NCBI GenBank assembly: GCA_946538795.1
Contig: CAMNGY010000117.1
Coordinates: 1-5,911 of the forward strand
Source of the DNA: an uncultured Treponema sp.
GTDB taxonomy: Bacteria; Spirochaetota; Spirochaetia; Treponematales; Treponemataceae
Reading direction: 5' to 3'
Length of the DNA: 5,911 nt
The notes beneath the pieces are model-generated. The model was not told the origin of the DNA, ran no database searches, and was given only the letters and a program-made list of their open reading frames with translations. This document shows positions 1 to 5,906 of this stretch, piece by piece. Numbering within the stretch: the stretch's first letter is position 1; the number at the start of each line of letters is the position of its first letter. The position numbers were made by a program, and so were the translations under genes.

Positions 1-1005
1 AACGGCGGCTGCGGCTTTCTGGGCAGCAACCTCGCATCCTACGGGATAAAGAACGGATATGACATCACTGTTTTTGACAACCTCTCGCGGCTGGGCTCTT
101 CGAAGAACCTGGAGTGGCTCAGGAGCTTGGGGAACTTTACTTTCATACACGGAGACACCCGCAACAAGAACGACCTTGAGACCGTCATAAAGAACGGCAA
201 ATTCGACGCCGTGTTCCACCTGGCGGGCCAGGTCGCCATGACGACATCGATAGAGAACCCCTACAAGGACTTCGAGATAAACGCGATGGGTGCCGTGAAC
301 CTGCTGGATTCCATACGGAAATACAGCCCGGACACGGCCGTGTTCTTCTCGTCCACCAACAAGGTCTACGGCGACTTGGAGCAGTACGACTACGAGGAGA
401 CGGCGACCCGCTACGTGTGCAGGCAGTTCCCGGACGGATTCGACGAGTCCGTCCCCCTGGACTTCCGCTCGCCCTATGGCTGCTCCAAGGGGGCTGCCGA
501 CCAGTACATGCTGGACTACCACCGCATATTCGGCATAAAGACCACGGTCTTCCGCCATTCGTCCATGTACGGGGCCAGGCAGTTCGCGACATACGACCAG
601 GGCTGGGTCGGCTGGTTCGTCGCCAAGGCCCTGGAGCTGCAGCAGAACCCGGGCGCGGAGCCGTTCACCATCTCTGGCAACGGCAAGCAGGTGCGCGACA
701 TACTGCATGCCGATGACATGATAAGCTTGTACTACACGGCCCTTGAGAACGTGGACAAGGTGTGCGGCGAGGCCTACAACATAGGCGGCACGATGGCCCA
801 GTCCCTCTCTCTCCTTGAGCTTTTCGCCATGCTGGACGAGATGCTGGGGATAAAGATGCGCTACACCCAGCTGCCCGTCCGGTCCAGCGACCAGAAGGTC
901 TTCGTGGCCGACACCGCCAAGATACGCTCCAGGATCGGCTGGGTTCCCAAGGTTACCGCAAGGGACGGCATAGGGAAGATGCTGGGCTGGGTGAGGACGA
1001 TATGA
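1..1005 (+). CDS. NAD-dependent nucleotide-sugar epimerase, CDP-paratose/CDP-tyvelose 2-epimerase type (5' end cut by window)
   Basis: The reading frame is open from base 1, so the gene begins just outside the window. Its 334 visible residues are close to the usual ~340, so probably fewer than ten are missing. It is an extended short-chain dehydrogenase/reductase. The Rossmann loop GGCGFLG is at visible residues 2-8, FDNLSR with Asp26 (dinucleotide ribose) at 25-30, GD at 51-52, HLAGQ at 73-77, catalytic Thr119 in SSTNKVYGD, and Tyr159/Lys163 in the SPYGCSK motif. The blocks STNKVYGD, FRHSSMYG, RQFATYDQGWVGWF and ISGNGKQVRD match my recollection of the CDP-paratose 2-epimerase (RfbE/Tyv) family, which converts CDP-paratose to CDP-tyvelose in the cytoplasm. 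The exact sugar is inferred; no CDP-glucose pathway gene is visible here. It overlaps the next gene by 4 bp (ATGA, 1002-1005), which implies one transcript and coupled translation. Ile codons are ATA 15, ATC 3, ATT 0. Confidence 0.9.
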   Translation, partial: NGGCGFLGSNLASYGIKNGYDITVFDNLSRLGSSKNLEWLRSLGNFTFIHGDTRNKNDLETVIKNGKFDAVFHLAGQVAMTTSIENPYKDFEINAMGAVNLLDSIRKYSPDTAVFFSSTNKVYGDLEQYDYEETATRYVCRQFPDGFDESVPLDFRSPYGCSKGAADQYMLDYHRIFGIKTTVFRHSSMYGARQFATYDQGWVGWFVAKALELQQNPGAEPFTISGNGKQVRDILHADDMISLYYTALENVDKVCGEAYNIGGTMAQSLSLLELFAMLDEMLGIKMRYTQLPVRSSDQKVFVADTAKIRSRIGWVPKVTARDGIGKMLGWVRTI

Positions 1006-1712
1006 CGGAAGGGATAAGCGTCGTGATCCCCTCCTACCAGGAGGGGGAGAACCTTAGGAACATCCTTCCGCGGCTGGGCGAGCGTCTGGCCGCGACAGGT
1101 GTCCCTTACGAGATCCTCTGCGTGGACACGATGGAGCCTCTGGACGACACGGAGTCCGTGTGCGGGGAATGCGGCGCGACATACGTCAGGAGGGCCGGAG
1201 GCAACAACTACGGGGATGCAATAAGGACGGGCTTCAGGACGGCGCAATACTCCTATACAGTAGTCATGGATGGCGACGGGAGCCATGACCCCAAGTGCAT
1301 ACAGGAATTCTATGATGCCATACGGGAGGGGCATGACCTTATCATCGGGTCCCGTTACACCAAAGGCGGGGACACCGAGAATCCTTTCATCCTTAAGGCG
1401 ATGAGCTACGTCCTGAACGTGACATACAGGCTCATGTTCGGCATAAAGGTGAAGGATGTGTCCGACAGCTACCGGATGTACCGGACGGAGCAGGTGCGCT
1501 CCCTTGAGCTGGAGTGCGACAACTTCGACATAGTTGAGGAGATCCTCATAAAGCTTTCCATGAGCAGGAAAGGCTACGACATAAAAGAAGTTCCCATCTA
1601 CTTCGAGGAGCGCAAGGCTGGCGTCTCCAAGCGCAAGCTGGGAAGGTTCATCCTGAGCTACATTGCGACAATACGGCGCTTGAAAAAAATCCAGAGGAAC
1701 GGCAGGCAATGA
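1002..1712 (+). CDS. Family 2 glycosyltransferase, polyprenyl/dolichol-phosphate sugar synthase-like
   Basis: A 236-residue GT-A fold enzyme expected to move a sugar from a nucleotide donor to a polyprenyl phosphate at the inner membrane face. Visible motifs are SVVIPSYQEGENL at 6-18, a metal-binding DGD at 90-92 in VVMDGDGSHDP, IIGSRYTKGGD at 104-114, DVSDSYRMY at 142-150, and VPIYFEERKAGVSK at 187-200, the counterpart of the family's R-x-x-G-x-SK segment. The usual VDDGSxD loop is replaced by VDTMEPLDDT at 41-50. I recall this variant from a GT2 subgroup found beside sugar epimerases. No C-terminal membrane segments are present, unlike GtrB or long DPM synthases; the chain ends in a basic stretch after residue 224. 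The ATG at 1002 overlaps the preceding stop, with GAGG at 993-996 as ribosome-binding site. The stop overlaps the next gene's ATG (1709-1712). Family confidence is high; donor and acceptor are unknown. Confidence 0.9.
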   Translation: MTEGISVVIPSYQEGENLRNILPRLGERLAATGVPYEILCVDTMEPLDDTESVCGECGATYVRRAGGNNYGDAIRTGFRTAQYSYTVVMDGDGSHDPKCIQEFYDAIREGHDLIIGSRYTKGGDTENPFILKAMSYVLNVTYRLMFGIKVKDVSDSYRMYRTEQVRSLELECDNFDIVEEILIKLSMSRKGYDIKEVPIYFEERKAGVSKRKLGRFILSYIATIRRLKKIQRNGRQ

Positions 1713-3610
1713 ACAGTACCTCCACAAAAGCCCTTTTGAAAGGGATTTCCACCAGGCATGAGAAGGCCTTACGTCGCTCATTGCTTGCCATGTCCATAGC
1801 TTTTGCCTTTGTAGGATTTGCACTGCTGTTCCCCTTCGTCGGCAGTGTCGCTGTTACCGTAGGCTCTATGCTCAGGGGAAGCCCGCTCCGCAGGCCCGAC
1901 AAGTGGTTGTCCCTGCTCCACAAGGCAGCGGCCTGGTCGCTCCTTGCGTCCGCCTCATCCCTTGGGGCCTTCCTCTTGATGGACAGGTTCAGGCACCGAA
2001 TTCAAGACACGCAGATGTTCCTGGTGCTCTTCTTCCTGCTCGCCATGCATGCCCCTGATGATTTTTTTGAGCCATACCTGTGGGCGGAGGACGGCACCGT
2101 GCTCATACAGGGGGCCGTGTTCGACGGCCTGAAGTGCGTCCTGGTTCCGGGAAACGGATGCCTTTGGACGGGCCAGAAACTCATGGCCTTCCTGTGCTAT
2201 ATGCTCGTGAGGCCTTTCAACAGCATAGCCGCGTTGCCGTACATACAGCAGACGCTTTCGAAAATTCTTGCCACCTTCAGCATTTTCTATTTCGTCAGCG
2301 ACAGGTTTTCATGGCTGGTTGAAAAGCGGCTGGACCGCTTCCTCGTTTGCGTGGCGCTGACGGTCATCTTCCCTCCAAATGCCGTCGACGTCGTGACCTG
2401 CGAGACTTCCCTCCCCGTTTACTTCATCTTCACTGTCTTCCTTATTGGAGTTGACCTCCTCGTCGCCCCAAAGAGACATGAGATTTCATGGGGCCAGACG
2501 GCTTTTCTGGTGATATTCGCCCTTTCATGGCCAGCCGCCCCCTTCGCAATCATAGTGGCGGGACTGTCCTTTTTACGCTACCTTGCTTGCTCTTTGAGGA
2601 ACAGAACCTTGACTACGGGAGGCCTGCTCCTTGAGCTTGCGAAGACAGCCATTGTTGCCTCGGCCGTGCTGGTGCAGCTCATCGTGATAATGGGGGGCGG
2701 GCGGTGCAGCTCCGATCTTGACCTATGGCACAGGTTCGTCCTCAATACAAAGAATTTCTTCTTCCTGCCATATGTACAGCCCAGAGCCTCGTGGGCCGTA
2801 TTTGCACTCGGCCTAGCATGCTGGATCCTGTTCTGGGCCGTCGGACGGACTCCCCCGCTGCTCCTCGCCTACAGCGGCCTCTTCAGCTGGGGGCTGCTGC
2901 TGTTGTCGAGCATGGTCTCTTCCGCTGACGGCTTCTACCAGCACGGACTGACGGTCCGCTACTATTTCACGTCCTTCGAAATAGCTCTGTTCATCCTTAT
3001 GGTGTCGGCCATAAAGCTTGTGGCGCACGGGAATGAAACCGTACGGAAGATCTCTTTTTTCCTGCTCCTGGCGCTTCCCGTCGCGGATGTCTCCAGCAAC
3101 TATAAACTCAACGTTGTCGGCGCGGAATTCGCAAAGTCCTTCAAGGACAACTGCTTCGTATTTGACAGGAAAGGAAAGGATATTGTAAGGATTGCCATCG
3201 GCCCATGGAACTACTGGACCTTGACAGTTCCTGCAAACATCGGAGGGAAAGACGTTCCTGAGGATATGGTTCTCTCCATTTCAGCCATAAACGGGAATAT
3301 CATCGACGGCGAAAATTATGTAAAGCTGAATTTTAACCTAAATCCATGGGGAACAACGAACCTGGTCGGTCAGGCGCAGATAGGCAGGGACGGGCCGTCC
3401 CTTACGGGCCTGTTCATGAAGAATCCTGCAGACGGTTCATACAATGCCGCATATGCTGTTGCAGCCACCGGTGGAACCGCATTTTCCTTCTCAACCAACC
3501 TGCCTCCGCCATACTTCTCAAATGGAGGCACAGAGCTTGTGATGTATGGAAGGGCTGCGGACGGAAGCTGGCACATGGGCAAGGTCACCCTGTTAACATC
3601 GATAGAATGA
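1709..3610 (+). CDS. Polytopic membrane protein, probable GT-C-like glycosyltransferase with soluble C-terminal domain
   Basis: A 633-residue protein with about a dozen hydrophobic segments, roughly at 25-52, 73-91, 102-114, 157-168, 185-198, 210-222, 236-253, 264-287, 311-328, 362-378, 384-403, 422-437 and 447-460. After these comes a soluble tail of about 170 residues. An acidic loop after the third segment reads DDFFEPYLWAEDG (117-129). WAEDG in this place is a hallmark I recall from uncharacterised bacterial membrane proteins that resemble GT-C glycosyltransferases, where acidic residues in early outward loops are catalytic. The tail has an IAIGPWNYWTLTVP stretch (495-508), also reminiscent of that family, then a Gly/Asn-rich, probably beta-rich section to the end with YGRAADGSWHMGKV (613-626). 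A GtrC-like role is inferred: using the lipid-linked sugar made by the upstream GT2 to decorate a glycan outside the membrane. The start overlaps the previous stop; GAGGA at 1694-1698 is a plausible ribosome-binding site. GC falls toward the 3' end. A polymerase or other envelope function is not excluded. Confidence 0.8.
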   Translation: MNSTSTKALLKGISTRHEKALRRSLLAMSIAFAFVGFALLFPFVGSVAVTVGSMLRGSPLRRPDKWLSLLHKAAAWSLLASASSLGAFLLMDRFRHRIQDTQMFLVLFFLLAMHAPDDFFEPYLWAEDGTVLIQGAVFDGLKCVLVPGNGCLWTGQKLMAFLCYMLVRPFNSIAALPYIQQTLSKILATFSIFYFVSDRFSWLVEKRLDRFLVCVALTVIFPPNAVDVVTCETSLPVYFIFTVFLIGVDLLVAPKRHEISWGQTAFLVIFALSWPAAPFAIIVAGLSFLRYLACSLRNRTLTTGGLLLELAKTAIVASAVLVQLIVIMGGGRCSSDLDLWHRFVLNTKNFFFLPYVQPRASWAVFALGLACWILFWAVGRTPPLLLAYSGLFSWGLLLLSSMVSSADGFYQHGLTVRYYFTSFEIALFILMVSAIKLVAHGNETVRKISFFLLLALPVADVSSNYKLNVVGAEFAKSFKDNCFVFDRKGKDIVRIAIGPWNYWTLTVPANIGGKDVPEDMVLSISAINGNIIDGENYVKLNFNLNPWGTTNLVGQAQIGRDGPSLTGLFMKNPADGSYNAAYAVAATGGTAFSFSTNLPPPYFSNGGTELVMYGRAADGSWHMGKVTLLTSIE

Positions 3611-3615
3611 GATAG

Positions 3616-4263
3616 AGCATTTGCAGCAGTCTTCAACTCCTCAGTTTTGAACGGAGCTGGGTATTCGATCCCAAACTGAACAATTCATTGAAGGAACAGT
3701 TTGCAGGACTTGTCAAATCCATTCAAAACAGGAAGAAACAAATACTTGTATACGGCAGGCCCGGTATGCCTAGGAACGCATTCGAACTCATTTTGATGGC
3801 CTTAAACGAGTGGGTTGATATTTATGAAGACTGCAGGGATTGGGAAATTCTGTCGGCTGGAGAAAATTTTGGGGATATTTTATTGCACAACGGACAGAAA
3901 TTATGCTCACTTGGAAAACTTTCCCTGGAGGAATATGCACAGACAATGCTCGAGACCTATGCAGGCATATCGCTGATGGTCTCGCCGCATCCTTCCTACC
4001 CCCCTTTGGAAATGTCTACTTTTGGCATAAAGACAATTACAAACTTCTATGCAAACAAAGATCTGGCAGATTTCAATGAGAATATTGTCAGCCTAAAAAA
4101 CTGCTCCGCAACGACTATTGCTGAGACATTGAAAAGAATATGTGAGGAATATTCTGGGCAAGGAATTCCTAGGATTAATTCCAAATATGCAAATAAAACA
4201 TCAGAGTTCGACGACATTCCTTCAGAAATTGCCAATGAACTAAAGGATAAATATGATCTTTAA
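3616..4263 (+). pseudogene. C-terminal fragment of a WsaF/rhamnan-synthesis-type glycosyltransferase, N-terminal domain missing
   Basis: The frame opens after a TAG at 3613-3615. The only ordinary start codon is a TTG at 3688 (191 codons), with AGG or GGAG not visible at good spacing. Family-like sequence already begins before it (WVFDPKLNNSLKEQF from 3658), so the TTG is unlikely to be a native start. Counting from the TTG, motifs are ILVYGRP (19-25), RNAFELI (29-35), WEILSAGE (52-59), SLGKLSLEEYA (74-84), GISLMVSPHPSYPPLEM (93-109) and NFYANKDL (119-126). These match the nucleotide-sugar-binding C-terminal half of GT-B enzymes of the WsaF/rhamnan-synthesis type. The N-terminal acceptor domain is absent; the membrane-protein gene lies where it should be. 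Out of frame, AVFNSSVL (3626-3649) resembles sequence expected just upstream, pointing to a deletion or frameshift. GC is low and 12 of 16 Ile codons are ATT, so this is probably transferred DNA. An expressed half-protein cannot be excluded. Confidence 0.75.
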
Positions 4264-4513
4264 GCATTCTTCTAAATGTAATTCAGTCCACCGCGATAGA
4301 AAGCAGGCAGCAGATCCTAGATACACATCGTCGGCTGCGACGTCTCGGGTAAACACTTCATAACAAAGGGGTCATCTACAAGGCGGAGATATAGGGCAGA
4401 AGCGTATTTCCCGGACTATACGTATTTTCCGGAACGGAAATCATCAGCGTAAACCCCGGACGGACCGAAAGGCATTTTCAGGGATCTGTACCAAAACGGC
4501 TGGAATTCATAAC
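4264..4513. other. Non-coding spacer with short repeats and possible decayed coding fragments
   Basis: About 250 bp lie between the glycosyltransferase fragment and the next gene with no usable ORF. Two small perfect inverted repeats occur, CGTCG-GCTG-CGACG (4329-4342) and TTTCCG-GAA-CGGAAA (4426-4440), plus a 13-bp near-direct repeat at 4403-4415 and 4421-4433. No T-run follows either hairpin, so neither looks like an intrinsic terminator. Short peptide-like runs read well in shifting frames, for example IVGCDVSGKHFITKG (from 4327) and PDGPKGIFRDLYQNGWNS followed by TAA at 4510-4512. This suggests an eroded gene, but I cannot name its family. Confidence 0.5.
4403..4440. repeat. Imperfect 13-bp direct repeat overlapping a 6-bp-arm inverted repeat
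   Basis: CGTATTTCCCGGA at 4403-4415 and CGTATTTTCCGGA at 4421-4433 match at 12 of 13 positions with an 18-bp repeat offset. The second copy overlaps a perfect inverted repeat, TTTCCG-GAA-CGGAAA (4426-4440). The element lies about 75-110 bp upstream of the glycosyltransferase start at 4514, a position compatible with an operator or with a chance repeat inside decayed DNA. No matching promoter boxes were found, so no function is claimed. Confidence 0.4.
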
Positions 4514-5575
4514 ATGGGCTACAATCTCATACGAAAGACAAAGACACTCTTCCGTCTCCTCCGTGAGTCGGGCATTCCCGGCGCGCTGCAGGGCGTCAGG
4601 GAGGATTTCGCAAGGACGGCAAGCGTCAACGTGACGAAGGAAATGAGGGCCGCATGGGCGGGGCGGGAGGGTTTGGCCATACCGCCCGAGGCATTCGGGA
4701 TGAGCAGCCGGGACCATGAGGCCCAAAGGAACGGCGGCCCGGAGGAAGGCATCCGCTTCTCCATACTCGTCCCCCTGTACAACACGCCGGAGGCATTCCT
4801 CAGGGAGATGCTGGCCTCGGTCCTGCTGCAGACGTACCGGAACTGGGAGCTGTGCATTGCGGACGGAAGCGACGGCGCGCATCCGTATACGCAGGGAATC
4901 TGCGGGGGGCTTGCCGCCGCGGACCGGAGAGTGAAGTACGTCAAGCTTGAGCGGAACCTGGGGATCTCCGGGAACACGAACGCATGCCTTGAGCTTGCGG
5001 CGGGGGACTACGTCTCACTCTTCGACCACGACGACCTGCTGCACCCATCCGCCCTGTACGAGACCGCCATGGCAGTCCGCGGCTGCGGCGCGGAGCTGGT
5101 CTACACCGACGAGGCCGCCTTCCGCAGCCCCGACCTGCACGACATAGCCTTCATACACTTCAAGAGGGACTTCTCGCAGGAGCTGCTCGAGTCGAACAAC
5201 TACATATGCCATTTCACGTCCTTCAGGAGGTCCCTGCTGGAAGGGCTCAGGTTCGACCCTGAATGCGACGGGGCGCAGGACTTCGACATCATACTGAAAG
5301 TCACGGAGCGGACGAGGAAGGTCGCGCACGTCAAGAAATGCCTGTACTACTGGAGGGCATCCCCCGCCTCCACCGCGAGCGGGGCGTCCGCGAAGCCCTA
5401 TACGACGGAAGCCGGGAAACGGGCCCTTGAGAAACATTTCGGGCGGACCGGAGAGGACGCGGTTGTCTGCCCTGCGGCGCATCCGAACCAGTACCGGATC
5501 CGGTATGCCAGCAGGAACAAAAAGAGCGCGCGGGCAGAGACAAGCTTCGTCATAAGGCGCGGGAAGGTCTTCTGA
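4514..5575 (+). CDS. Family 2 glycosyltransferase, single GT-A domain
   Basis: A 353-residue inverting GT-A enzyme, expected in the cytoplasm or at the membrane face, adding one sugar during O-antigen or capsule assembly. An N-terminal extension (1-80) precedes the catalytic domain. FSILVPLYNTPEAFLREML (82-100) is the first strand and nucleotide-binding loop. QTYRNWELCIADGSD (106-120) and RNLGISGNTNACLELAAGDY (147-166) follow. The metal-binding motif is FDHDDLLHPSALYE (170-183), YTDE is at 197-200, HFKRDF at 215-220, ICHFTSFRR at 231-239, QDFD at 255-258 with the probable catalytic Asp, and YYWR at 278-281, then SAKPYTTEAGKRALEKH (292-308). Related proteins often continue after the equivalent of NQYRIRY (325-331) into a second GT2 domain. 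Here the chain stops 22 residues later in a basic tail, so it is either a one-domain member or a truncated one. The ATG at 4514 suits the N-terminal sequence, although no strong ribosome-binding site precedes it. High GC and ATA-leaning Ile codons (8 of 15) match the first operon. Confidence 0.88.
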   Translation: MGYNLIRKTKTLFRLLRESGIPGALQGVREDFARTASVNVTKEMRAAWAGREGLAIPPEAFGMSSRDHEAQRNGGPEEGIRFSILVPLYNTPEAFLREMLASVLLQTYRNWELCIADGSDGAHPYTQGICGGLAAADRRVKYVKLERNLGISGNTNACLELAAGDYVSLFDHDDLLHPSALYETAMAVRGCGAELVYTDEAAFRSPDLHDIAFIHFKRDFSQELLESNNYICHFTSFRRSLLEGLRFDPECDGAQDFDIILKVTERTRKVAHVKKCLYYWRASPASTASGASAKPYTTEAGKRALEKHFGRTGEDAVVCPAAHPNQYRIRYASRNKKSARAETSFVIRRGKVF

Positions 5576-5809
5576 ACCAACCCGCGGGGACCGCCCTGCA
5601 GCCGCCCGGCCCCGTTCCCCGTGTCCCGTCCCGGCAGAAGCCGGCATGGCCACGCCGCGACGGATCCTTGACGGGCCCTGCCGGTAACGGCTGATTCCCT
5701 GCCAGGGCACTTCCCCCTGCCCGGTAATTGCCCCAACCGCAATGGCCCGGGAATATCCCCGATAAAATCTTGGCGCGCCGCATCCGGGCGAATCCCGACA
5801 AAGCGGGCC

Positions 5810-5826
5810 GCGGACCTCATGTCCGC
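5810..5826 (+). promoter_or_regulatory. Small perfect hairpin in the putative leader of the next gene
   Basis: GCGGAC (5810-5815) and GTCCGC (5821-5826) are exact reverse complements around a 5-nt loop, CTCAT. There is no T-run after it, so it is not an intrinsic terminator. It lies about 80 nt before the AGGAG at the window end and encloses the ATG of a 29-codon ORF (5819-5908). It may be a leader structure, but a 6-bp GC stem can arise by chance in DNA this GC-rich. Confidence 0.3.
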
Positions 5827-5906
5827 CCCCCATCCCGGAGCCCCCGGAGGCAAAACCCTGCGGGCCCGCACATACCACCGAGGCATACTTTGGAAAGAAC
5901 AGAGAT

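Noticed and set aside
185..716. ORFs in other frames inside the epimerase gene
   Set aside because: The epimerase motifs cover this stretch continuously; the alternative translations are Arg/Pro/Ser-rich shadows.
861..1823. 320-codon minus-strand ORF opposite the GT2 gene
   Set aside because: It lies antisense to a clear GT2 gene with intact motifs and spans two gene junctions. Its translation shows no recognisable family motifs; it follows from high GC and codon bias on the + strand.
4329..4342. Hairpin CGTCG-GCTG-CGACG as a terminator for the upstream fragment
   Set aside because: The stem is only 5 bp, no T-run follows, and it lies about 65 bases after the stop. Chance is a sufficient explanation.
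5631..5644. Hairpin CCGGC-AGAA-GCCGG as an intrinsic terminator after the GT2 gene
   Set aside because: There is no U-tract after the stem and such short stems are frequent in this GC-rich stretch.
5676..5727. Near-repeat CCCTGCCGGTAA (5676-5687) and CCCTGCCCGGTAA (5715-5727)
   Set aside because: Only two short copies with an indel and no further units; not enough for a repeat array or binding-site claim.
5728..5768. Promoter from TTGCCC (5728) with GAATAT (5751) or TAAAAT (5763)
   Set aside because: TTGCCC and GAATAT have 17-bp spacing but GAATAT is a poor -10 box; TAAAAT is a good -10 but sits too far from TTGCCC. Not reported as a promoter.
5015..5886. Overlapping 287- and 162-codon minus-strand ORFs over the GT2 3' end and the C-rich spacer
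   Set aside because: The translations are Arg/Gly/Pro-rich low-complexity sequence without motifs, two frames are open at once, and they run far into the real GT2 gene. This is expected in DNA of about 70% GC where stop codons are rare.
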